A stretch of 64,000 nt of DNA from NCBI RefSeq assembly GCF_003610255.1, contig NZ_RAPS01000001.1, positions 5,166,001-5,230,000 on the forward strand, written 5' to 3'. The position numbers were made by a program, and so were the translations under genes. Below, piece by piece: positions 8,501 through 14,981 of this stretch; positions within the stretch are counted from its first letter, which is position 1, and every line of letters begins with the position of its first letter. The notes under the pieces were generated by a model, which was not told the origin of the DNA, searched no databases, and was given only the letters and a program-made list of their open reading frames with translations. The stretch is from Streptomyces sp. TLI_171 (GTDB lineage: Bacteria > Actinomycetota > Actinomycetes > Streptomycetales > Streptomycetaceae).

Positions 8501-9142
8501 GCGTACCAGCAGCTCGGCAAGGTCAACCCGCTCGCGCTGGAGGAGTTCGCCGCGCTGGAGGCCCGCCACCAGTTCCTCGGCGAACAGCTCGACGACCTGC
8601 GCAGGAGCCGCCGCGACCTGATGGACATCGTCCGCGACGTCGACACCCGGGTCGAGCAGCTCTTCACCGCGGCCTACCACGACACCGCCGCCCAGTTCGA
8701 AGGCGTCTTCTCCCGGCTGTTCCCCGGCGGCGAGGGCCGGCTGATCCTCACCGACCCCGAGAACATGCTCACCACCGGCGTCGAGGTCGAGGCCCGCCCG
8801 CCGGGCAAGAAGGTCAAGCGCCTCTCGCTGCTCTCCGGCGGCGAGCGCTCGCTGACCGCCGTCGCGCTGCTGGTGTCGATCTTCAAGGCCCGGCCCAGCC
8901 CGTTCTACGTCATGGACGAGGTCGAGGCCGCGCTGGACGAAACCAATCTGCGCCGGCTGATCGCGATCATGGAGGAGCTCCGGGAGAGCTCCCAACTGAT
9001 CGTCATCACCCACCAGAAGCTCACCATGGAGTCCGCCGACGCCCTCTACGGCGTCACCATGAAGGGCGACGGCATCTCCCAGGTGATCAGCCAGCGGCTG
9101 CGCATGCCCGGGCAGAAAGAAACACGGAACAGCACGACATAG
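5579..9142 (+). CDS. smc: Chromosome segregation protein SMC
   Basis: 1187 residues, the expected size. It is the ATPase core of the SMC-ScpAB condensin that compacts and resolves origin regions on the nucleoid. The Walker A motif is GPNGSGKS (residues 31-38); long Ala/Glu/Arg-rich coiled-coil arms flank a hinge at about residues 500-640 (GVLGPAAELLLVEPGFELAV region). The ABC signature LSGGERSL starts at residue 1085 and Walker B VMDEVEAALD at 1111. The start is GTG at 5579, eight bases after GGAGG; a longer in-frame start at 5486 adds only 31 non-conserved residues. The next gene, ftsY, begins 24 bp downstream, as is common in actinobacteria. Confidence 0.97.
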   Translation: MHLKSLTLRGFKSFASATTLRFEPGITCVVGPNGSGKSNVVDALSWVMGEQGAKSLRGGKMEDVIFAGTSGRPPLGRAEVSLTIDNTDGALPIDYSEVTITRTMFRNGGSEYALNGTVCRLLDIQELLSDSGIGREMHVIVGQGQLDSVLHADPMGRRAFIEEAAGVLKHRKRKEKALRKLDAMQANLNRVQDLVSELRRQLGPLGRQAKIARRAAGIQAELRDSRLRLLADDLLTLRRAVEAEVADELALKLRRTTVEQELAAAIQREAVLEAQVEQLGPALEAARQTWYRLSSLAERTRGTIGLAEARVRAAATAGQLEERRGRDPEDLEREAARVREEEAALEEALEQAQYALAEAVEERADLERALAAEELRLKAAARAIADRREGLARLQGQAAAARSRATAAEAEIERLATARDEALLRAESAQAEYEQLREHSEESAAGDEELDGRHERAREALKDAERAVSAAREALTAAEKERAALTARHDALALGLRRKDGSGALLGRPGVLGPAAELLLVEPGFELAVAAGLGAAAEAVTVSGTAAAAAALAWLRAEDGGRAALLIADGTAAVDPSALPVGARWAGALVGGPAEVAAAARRLLERTAVVEDLDAAQRLIAAEPRWTAVTRDGDLLSAALAHGGSAGAPSPLETQAAVTEAARGIAELDVRCAQLTEDLAAARDWRSELAAEVEQLAVLRRQGEKQRAELAGALGRSGGAARAAAGEAERTATAAAKAESGLAEARAAAEELAERLAVAEESADSGEDEPDPAERDRLNTASAAARQTEMESRLAVRTHEERVRGLAGRADQLDRAARAEREARARAAERRARARRESAVATAVAAGARQLLGRIEETLAAAETDRAAVEADRAAREGELRQFREHGRELKAELDRLVDAGHRDEVLRAEKKLRIEQLESKALEEFGIEGGDLLGGYGPDRPVPAPPPEDGAEPGEPRPYVRAEVEKRLKAAERAYQQLGKVNPLALEEFAALEARHQFLGEQLDDLRRSRRDLMDIVRDVDTRVEQLFTAAYHDTAAQFEGVFSRLFPGGEGRLILTDPENMLTTGVEVEARPPGKKVKRLSLLSGGERSLTAVALLVSIFKARPSPFYVMDEVEAALDETNLRRLIAIMEELRESSQLIVITHQKLTMESADALYGVTMKGDGISQVISQRLRMPGQKETRNSTT

Positions 9143-9166
9143 GCGCTAAGTGATACTGGACGGGTT

Positions 9167-10387
9167 ATGGAATACGTGATCCTTGCCGTTGTCATCGCGG
9201 TGGTCGCCATCGGCGCGATCACCGGACTCGTCGTTTCCGGCAGACGACGCAAAGAGCTGAGCAAGCCCGAGCAGGCCCCGGTCATCACCGCGCCGAAGGC
9301 CGAACCGAAGGCGGAGCCCAGGGCCGAGCCCGAGGCAGAGCCCGGGGCCGGACCGGAGGTCCAGCCCGAAGCCGAGGTCCAGCCCGAGGCCGAGCCGCAG
9401 GCCGGGCCCGCGGTCGAGGAGCCCACCGCCGCCGAGGCCGAGGCCGCGCCCGAGATCGAGGTGCCCGAGCCGACGGCCGGACGCCTGGTCCGGCTGCGCT
9501 CCCGGCTCTCCCGCTCGCAGTCCACCCTCGGCAAGGGCCTGCTCACCCTGCTCTCCCGCGACCGCCTCGACGAGGACACCTGGGAGGAGATCGAGGAGAC
9601 CCTGCTCACCGCGGACGTCGGCGTCGGCGCCACCCAGGAACTCGTCGACAACCTGCGCACCCGGGTCAAGGTCCTCGGCACCCGCACCCCCGACGAACTG
9701 CGCAGCCTGCTCCGCGAGGAACTCGTCAAGCTGATCGGCCCCGAGACCGACCGCACCGTCCACTCCGTCAAGCGCGCGGACGGACCGGCCGTCGTGCTGG
9801 TCGTCGGCGTCAACGGCGTCGGCAAGACCACCACCACCGGCAAGCTCGCCCGGGTCCTGGTCGCCGACGGGCGCAGGGTCGTGCTCGGCGCCGCCGACAC
9901 CTTCCGGGCCGCCGCCGCCGACCAGCTCCAGACCTGGGGCGAGCGGGTCGGCGCCCACACCGTCCGCGGGCCCGAGGGCGGCGACCCCGCGTCCGTCGCC
10001 TTCGACGCCGTCAAGCAGGGCATCGCCGACGGCGTCGACACCGTCCTGGTCGACACCGCCGGACGCCTGCACACCAAGACCGGCCTGATGGACGAGCTCG
10101 GCAAGGTCAAGCGCGTCGTCGAGAAGCACGGGCCGGTCGACGAGGTGCTGCTGGTGCTCGACGCCACCACCGGTCAGAACGGCCTGGTCCAGGCCCGGGT
10201 GTTCGCCGAGGTCGTGGACATCACCGGGATCGTGCTCACCAAGCTGGACGGCACCGCGAAGGGCGGCATCGTCATCTCGGTGCAGCGCGAGCTCGGCGTG
10301 CCGGTCAAGCTGATCGGGCTCGGCGAGGGCGCGGACGACCTGGCGCCGTTCGAGCCGGGGGCGTTCGTGGACGCGCTGCTGGGCTGA
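9167..10387 (+). CDS. ftsY: Signal recognition particle receptor FtsY
   Basis: 406 residues. It is the GTPase receptor that docks Ffh-ribosome complexes at the membrane. An N-terminal hydrophobic helix (about 3-24) provides membrane anchoring, as in actinobacterial FtsY. It is followed by an acidic, repetitive Glu/Pro/Ala linker (about 38-105) and the NG domain. GTP-binding motifs: GVNGVGKT (214-221), DTAGR (296-300), TKLD (358-361). It is closely linked to smc; a strong hairpin terminator follows immediately. Its partner Ffh is encoded at 17541. Confidence 0.96.
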   Translation: MEYVILAVVIAVVAIGAITGLVVSGRRRKELSKPEQAPVITAPKAEPKAEPRAEPEAEPGAGPEVQPEAEVQPEAEPQAGPAVEEPTAAEAEAAPEIEVPEPTAGRLVRLRSRLSRSQSTLGKGLLTLLSRDRLDEDTWEEIEETLLTADVGVGATQELVDNLRTRVKVLGTRTPDELRSLLREELVKLIGPETDRTVHSVKRADGPAVVLVVGVNGVGKTTTTGKLARVLVADGRRVVLGAADTFRAAAADQLQTWGERVGAHTVRGPEGGDPASVAFDAVKQGIADGVDTVLVDTAGRLHTKTGLMDELGKVKRVVEKHGPVDEVLLVLDATTGQNGLVQARVFAEVVDITGIVLTKLDGTAKGGIVISVQRELGVPVKLIGLGEGADDLAPFEPGAFVDALLG

Positions 10388-10395
10388 GGGCTCGT

Positions 10396-10446
10396 CAGCA
10401 GGGTCCGTCCGGGGAGTGGTGTTCCCTCCCCGGACGGACCCTGCTG
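10396..10446. terminator. Strong bidirectional terminator between ftsY and the convergent gene
   Basis: A perfect 21-bp stem (10396-10416 with 10426-10446) and a 9-nt loop, placed between converging stop codons. It can serve both strands. Confidence 0.85.
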
Positions 10447-10450
10447 CGTG

Positions 10451-11116
10451 TCAGCTGGCGTATTCGGCCTCGCGGTCGCGGGTGCGGTGGCAGGCGTAGG
10501 CGAGGGTGCCGAGCAGCAGGCGGGCCTCCGGCGGGGGAGTGTCGGCGGTGGGGCGGCGCAGCCAGCGCATCGGGCCGAGGGCGCCCAGCGGGGTGGGCGG
10601 GGCGGCCAGGTAGGAGCCGAGGCCGTGGCAGGTGAGGTCCAGCGAGGCGTCGTCCCAGCCCATCCGGTACAGCAGGTCGGGGAGGCGCTCGGCGGTCCCG
10701 GGGGCGACGAAGAGCAGCAGCCGGCCGGCGGGGGAGGCCAGCACCGGACCGACCTGGGTGCCCATCCGCTCCAGCCGGACCAGGGCCTGCAGGCCGGGCT
10801 GGGCCGGGACGTCCAGGACGTCGAACTGATGGCCCGTCGGGAACAGCAGCGGGGCGTCCGCCGGACATCGGGCGGCGAGTTCGGCGGCGGTCGCGCCGGG
10901 CGCGACCGCCGGGCCGACCAGGTGGTGCAGGTTGGGCGCGGCGCAGCGCGGCACGCCGCAGTCGCAGCGGGTGCCGTGGTGCGGGGGCGGGCTGCCGGCG
11001 GCGAGCGTCCAGCCCCAGCGCTCGGAGTACTCGGCGGCGGCCTGCAGCGCGGTGGGCCGGGTGCGGCGGCGGGCGCCGAGCGGGGTGAGCCGAAGGGTGC
11101 CGAACAGCTTGTCCAT
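10451..11116 (-). CDS. Prim-Pol-like N-terminal domain protein
   Basis: 221 residues from the ATG at 11116 (an earlier in-frame ATG at 11341 lacks support). Resembles the actinomycete group annotated as bifunctional primase/polymerase N-terminal domain. Visible elements: a Cys cluster (CDCGVPRC), a LLFPTGHQFDVLDVP strand-loop, GPVLASPAGRLLLFVAPGTAER, and GLGSYLAAPPTPLG near the end. No helicase or primase partner domain is attached. It is homologous to the shorter protein at 60358. In streptomycetes a gene of this type usually lies between ftsY and nsdA. Role unknown; enzymatic activity is not demonstrated by the sequence. Confidence 0.65.
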   Translation of the reverse strand: MDKLFGTLRLTPLGARRRTRPTALQAAAEYSERWGWTLAAGSPPPHHGTRCDCGVPRCAAPNLHHLVGPAVAPGATAAELAARCPADAPLLFPTGHQFDVLDVPAQPGLQALVRLERMGTQVGPVLASPAGRLLLFVAPGTAERLPDLLYRMGWDDASLDLTCHGLGSYLAAPPTPLGALGPMRWLRRPTADTPPPEARLLLGTLAYACHRTRDREAEYAS

Positions 11117-11545
11117 GCCTCCCCCAACCGCTTCCGGTTGCCGGTGGTTACGGGAGCGTGACGTTGAGTCGCCGGTCGGGCGCGTGGTGCGGGGTGCGAG
11201 GGCGGCGCGCGCGGACCGGCGCACACCGATCCGGGTGGCGCGGGCGAGCAGGCGCCTTGCACCTGCACTTCGGATGCCGGATCGTCGTTGCCGCACCTGT
11301 GCCTCCGTCGGGTCCGGGCATGTGCCGGGGTCATGCCGCACTGACTCATAGTGAAGCGCGGCTCCCGGTCCGGTAGTTCACTCGTGGGGGTGGCGAAAGG
11401 TGGCGTTTCTCGGACGTTGCTCCCCCGGATGGCGGAGGCGCGCTACGTTCGGCATACGGAACGCAGTCGACCGGTCACGCGGCCGGCGGATGACGAGTCA
11501 GGGCGAGCGGGGCCCCGGGGTTCGGGGCGGGATGGGGACGGTCCC
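11117..11545. other. Divergent intergenic region upstream of nsdA
   Basis: 429 bp between the Prim-Pol-like gene and nsdA. It must hold both promoters. The TACGTT at 11444-11449 is the best -10-like hexamer for nsdA but lacks a properly spaced -35. The nsdA frame is open upstream to 11351, but that stretch shows no conserved protein features. Confidence 0.4.
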
Positions 11546-13000
11546 ATGGGTGAGAAGCAGCCGAACGAGAAGCTGGGCTCCTGGTTCGCGCGCAGCGGCT
11601 GGTCGAAGGGCGAGCTGGCGCGGCAGGTGAACCGCAGGGCCCGGCAGATCGGCGCCCACCACGTCTCCACGGACACCTCCCGGGTGCGCCGCTGGCTGGA
11701 CGGCGAGCAACCGCGCGAGCCGATCCCGAAGATCATGTCGGAGCTGTTCTCGGAGCGCTTCGGCTCCGTGGTGTCGATCGAGGACCTCGGCCTGCGCACG
11801 ATCGTCCCGGTGACCACCGTGGGCAGCGGGGTCGACCTGCCGTGGAGCCCGCAGCAGACGGTGCAGGCGATCAGCGAGTACTCGCGCAGCGACCTGATGC
11901 TCAACCGCCGTGGCTTCCTGGGCACTTCGCTCGCGCTGACGGCGGGTGCGGCGCTGATCGAGCCGATGCAGCGCTGGCTGACGCCCGGACCGAACGGGGC
12001 GCCCACGCCGATCCTGGCGGCGGCCACCGGCAGCGACCACTTCTCCGGTCGGCTGTCCGAGCCGGAGCTGCAGCTGCTGGAGCAGACCACCGAGATGTTC
12101 CGGCAGTGGGACGCGCAGAACGGCGGCGGCCTGCGCCGCAAGGCGGTGGTCGGCCAACTCCACGAGGTCACCGACCTGTTGCAGGAGACGTACCCGGAGG
12201 CGACCACCAAGCGGCTGTTCCGGATCACCGCCGAACTCGCCCACCTGGCCGGCTTCATGTCGTACGACGTGGGCATGCACCCGAGCGCGCAGAAGTACTA
12301 CGTGCTGGCGCTGCACGCGGCCCGGGAGGCCGGGGACCGGCCGTTCGGCGCGCTGATCCTGACCGACATGAGCCGGCAGATGATCCACCTGAACCGCGGC
12401 GAGGACGCGCTGGAGCTGATCCACCTCGCCCAGTACGGCAGCCGGGACACCGCCAGCGCCCGCCAGCAGTCGCTGCTGTACGCGATGGAGGCGCGGGCCT
12501 ACGCCACCATCGGCGAGGTCAACCGGTGCGCGCGGGCGGTCCGGCTGTCGGAGGACACCTTCAGCGACATCCAGGGTGTCGACGAGACGCCGCCGTGGCT
12601 GCGGTTCTTCTCGCACGCCGAGCTGTGCGCCGAGAACGGGCACTCCTTCCGCGACCTGGCGTACACCTCGGACCGGGGCGCGGCGATGGCCAGGACGGCA
12701 GAGCCGCTGATCACCAAGGCGGTCGACCTGTTCCGGGAGGACGGCGACCACGTCCGCACCTACGCGTTCAACCTGGTCGGGATGGCCTCGGTGCGCCTGC
12801 TGCAGAACGAGCCGGAGGAAGCGGCCCGGTACTGCGAGGAGGCGGTGGACATCGCCAAGAAGGTCCGCTCCGAGCGGCTGAACACCCGGGTCCGCAAGAC
12901 CTCCGAGGCGGCCAGCCGGGACTTCCGCGGCGCCCCCGGGGTCGACCGGCTCGCCGAGCGAGTGGTTCAGGACATTCCGGAGTTCGTCTCGGTGGTCTGA
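11546..13000 (+). CDS. nsdA: NsdA, negative regulator of sporulation and antibiotic production
   Basis: 484 residues from the ATG at 11546. Established for S. coelicolor NsdA (SCO5582): disruption enhances sporulation and actinorhodin production. Visible features: the N-terminal hallmark PNEKLGSWFARSGWSKGELA, an HTH-like segment ending in RVRRWLDGEQPREPIP, a short hydrophobic run after Arg-Arg (LNRRGFLGTSLALTAGAALI, residues 119-138), and a C-terminal helical region consistent with TPR-type repeats (YYVLALHAAREAG; YGSRDTASARQQSLLYAMEA). Its position beside amtB-glnK-glnD matches the conserved order. The mechanism is unknown; it is probably a cytoplasmic protein-interaction regulator. Confidence 0.93.
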   Translation: MGEKQPNEKLGSWFARSGWSKGELARQVNRRARQIGAHHVSTDTSRVRRWLDGEQPREPIPKIMSELFSERFGSVVSIEDLGLRTIVPVTTVGSGVDLPWSPQQTVQAISEYSRSDLMLNRRGFLGTSLALTAGAALIEPMQRWLTPGPNGAPTPILAAATGSDHFSGRLSEPELQLLEQTTEMFRQWDAQNGGGLRRKAVVGQLHEVTDLLQETYPEATTKRLFRITAELAHLAGFMSYDVGMHPSAQKYYVLALHAAREAGDRPFGALILTDMSRQMIHLNRGEDALELIHLAQYGSRDTASARQQSLLYAMEARAYATIGEVNRCARAVRLSEDTFSDIQGVDETPPWLRFFSHAELCAENGHSFRDLAYTSDRGAAMARTAEPLITKAVDLFREDGDHVRTYAFNLVGMASVRLLQNEPEEAARYCEEAVDIAKKVRSERLNTRVRKTSEAASRDFRGAPGVDRLAERVVQDIPEFVSVV

Positions 13001-13067
13001 CACCCGTTCGGGTGGCGGCCCGCGGCGGCGTATAACACGACGTGTCCAGTACGCGTCACCAGCCGTG

Positions 13068-13115
13068 GTTCACGCGCCCGTAACGGGCGCGTCAACCGCG
13101 TCACTGCGGTGAAAC
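13068..13115 (+). promoter_or_regulatory. Tandem GlnR boxes upstream of amtB
   Basis: GTTCAC-N6-GTAAC (13068-13084) and GTCAC-N6-GAAAC (13100-13115) match the streptomycete GlnR pattern gTnAC-N6-GaAAC. The second box is a perfect match. GlnR is known to activate amtB-glnK-glnD under nitrogen limitation in S. coelicolor. Confidence 0.85.
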
Positions 13116-13233
13116 ACCGTGCCGCATCGGCCGAAACCCACCTTCGGCACTCTCCTCTCATCGCCGACACGCCGGGATGGCACGGGACAGGTATCCCGGG
13201 CGTGGAGCGGCTTTCATATCGGAGGAGACGCCG

Positions 13234-14559
13234 ATGCCGGACGGCTTCAGCGCGGGCGATACCGCCTTTGTGTTCATCTGTGCGGCCCTGGTCATGTTGA
13301 TGACCCCGGGTCTGGCCTTCTTCTACGGAGGCATGGTCAGGGTCAAGAGCACCCTCAACATGCTGGTCATGAGCTTCATCTCGCTGGCCGTCGTCAGCGT
13401 GCTCTGGGTGCTCTACGGCTACACGCTGTCCTTCGGGCCGGACGCCGGTGCAGGCCTCATCGGCAACCTCGACTACCTGGGCATGCGCGGCATCGACCTG
13501 AACGCCATCACCGGCACCATCCCGGTCACCGCGTTCGCGGCGTTCCAGCTGATGTTCGCGATCATCACCCCGGCGCTGATCAGCGGCGCCATCGCGGACC
13601 GGGCCAAGTTCACGGCCTGGACCCTGTTCGTGGCGCTCTGGGTGACCATCGTGTACTTCCCGGTCGCCCACTGGGTGTTCTTCTTCGACGGCGGCAACGG
13701 CGGCTGGCTCGGTGACCGCAACGGCGTCATCGACTTCGCCGGCGGCACCGCGGTGCACATCAACGCCGGTGCGGCGGGCCTGGCCCTGGCGCTGGTGCTC
13801 GGCAAGCGGATCGGCTTCAAGAAGGACCCGATGCGCCCGCACAGCCTGCCGCTGGTGATGCTCGGCTCCGGCCTGCTGTGGTTCGGCTGGTTCGGCTTCA
13901 ACGCGGGCTCGGCGCTGGCCGCCAACGGCGTCGCCGGCATGGCGTTCATGAACACCCAGGTCGCCACCGCCGCCGCCGTCCTCGGCTGGCTCGCCTACGA
14001 GAAGATCCGGCACGGCGCGTTCACCACCCTGGGCGCCGCCTCGGGTGCGGTGGCCGGCCTGGTCGCCATCACCCCGGCGTGCGGCTCGGTCTCGATGCTC
14101 GGCGCGATCGCCATCGGCGTCATCGCCGGTGCGGCCTGCGCCGCGGCGATCAGCCTGAAGTACAAGTTCGGCTTCGACGACTCGCTCGACGTGGTCGGCG
14201 TCCACCTGGTCGGCGGCATCATCGGCTCGCTGCTGATCGGCTTCTTCGCCACCGGCCACGTCGGCCAGACCGCGTCCGGCCTGTTCTACGGCGGCGGCCT
14301 GACCCAGCTGGGCAAGCAGGGGCTCGGCGTGGTCGTCGTCCTGGTCTACTCCTTCGTGCTCTCCTGGCTGATCGGCCAGGCGATCCAGAAGACCATCGGG
14401 TTCCGGGTCTCCGAGGACGTCGAGGTCGCCGGCATCGACCAGGCCGAACACGCCGAGTCCGCCTACGACTTCACCTCCGTCGGCGCCAGCCTCGCCCGTG
14501 CCGTGGCCGTCACTCCCGCGGCCGTCCCCGCCGAGAAGACCGAGGTCGACGCCCGATGA
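13234..14559 (+). CDS. amtB: Ammonium transporter AmtB
   Basis: 441 residues with about 11 transmembrane helices, the normal Amt/MEP size. It conducts ammonium across the cytoplasmic membrane and is gated by the PII protein GlnK. Visible landmarks: AFFYGGMVRVKSTLNML near the first helices, DFAGGTAVHINAGAAGLALA in the pore region, and DVVGVHLVGGIIGSLLIG, each containing conserved pore His/Asp residues. An excellent GGAGGAG precedes the ATG at 13234. It is the first gene of the operon; its stop overlaps the glnK start (ATGA), implying translational coupling. GlnR boxes lie about 120-165 bp upstream. Confidence 0.96.
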   Translation: MPDGFSAGDTAFVFICAALVMLMTPGLAFFYGGMVRVKSTLNMLVMSFISLAVVSVLWVLYGYTLSFGPDAGAGLIGNLDYLGMRGIDLNAITGTIPVTAFAAFQLMFAIITPALISGAIADRAKFTAWTLFVALWVTIVYFPVAHWVFFFDGGNGGWLGDRNGVIDFAGGTAVHINAGAAGLALALVLGKRIGFKKDPMRPHSLPLVMLGSGLLWFGWFGFNAGSALAANGVAGMAFMNTQVATAAAVLGWLAYEKIRHGAFTTLGAASGAVAGLVAITPACGSVSMLGAIAIGVIAGAACAAAISLKYKFGFDDSLDVVGVHLVGGIIGSLLIGFFATGHVGQTASGLFYGGGLTQLGKQGLGVVVVLVYSFVLSWLIGQAIQKTIGFRVSEDVEVAGIDQAEHAESAYDFTSVGASLARAVAVTPAAVPAEKTEVDAR

Positions 14560-14894
14560 AGCTCATCACCGCCGTCATCAAGCCCCACCGTCTGGACGAG
14601 GTCAAGGAAGCCCTGCAGGCCTTCGGAGTGCACGGACTGACCGTCACCGAGGCCAGCGGATACGGCCGGCAGCGCGGCCACACCGAGGTCTACCGGGGAG
14701 CGGAGTACACCGTCGACCTGGTGCCGAAGGTCCGGATCGAGATACTGGTCGAGGACGAGGACGCCGAGCAGTTGATCGACGTGGTGGTCAAGGCCGCCCG
14801 CACCGGCAAGATCGGCGACGGCAAGGTCTGGTCGATCCCGGTCGAGACCGCGATCCGGGTCCGCACCGGAGAACGCGGCCCCGACGCCCTCTGA
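14556..14894 (+). CDS. glnK: Nitrogen regulatory protein PII
   Basis: 112 residues, standard PII length. It senses ATP/ADP and 2-oxoglutarate, binds AmtB, and is covalently modified on the T-loop. The T-loop contains HTEVYRGAEYTVD, with Tyr51, the residue known to be adenylylated (not uridylylated) in S. coelicolor. The PII C-terminal signature GKIGDGKVWSIPVE is present. The ATG overlaps the amtB stop by four bases. A hairpin lies between glnK and glnD. Confidence 0.96.
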   Translation: MKLITAVIKPHRLDEVKEALQAFGVHGLTVTEASGYGRQRGHTEVYRGAEYTVDLVPKVRIEILVEDEDAEQLIDVVVKAARTGKIGDGKVWSIPVETAIRVRTGERGPDAL

Positions 14895-14914
14895 CCTTCT
14901 AGCATTCACCTCCT

Positions 14915-14943
14915 GGCGGACCTGCCCTCGCGGCAGGTCCGCC
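14915..14943 (+). terminator. Hairpin between glnK and glnD
   Basis: A perfect 12-bp stem, GGCGGACCTGCC (14915-14926) with GGCAGGTCCGCC (14932-14943), and a 5-nt loop. It probably attenuates read-through into glnD so that GlnD is made in smaller amounts than AmtB/GlnK. Confidence 0.6.
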
Positions 14944-14981
14944 GAAGGCGTATCCGGCACCAGCACGCACCGGGAGCAGAC

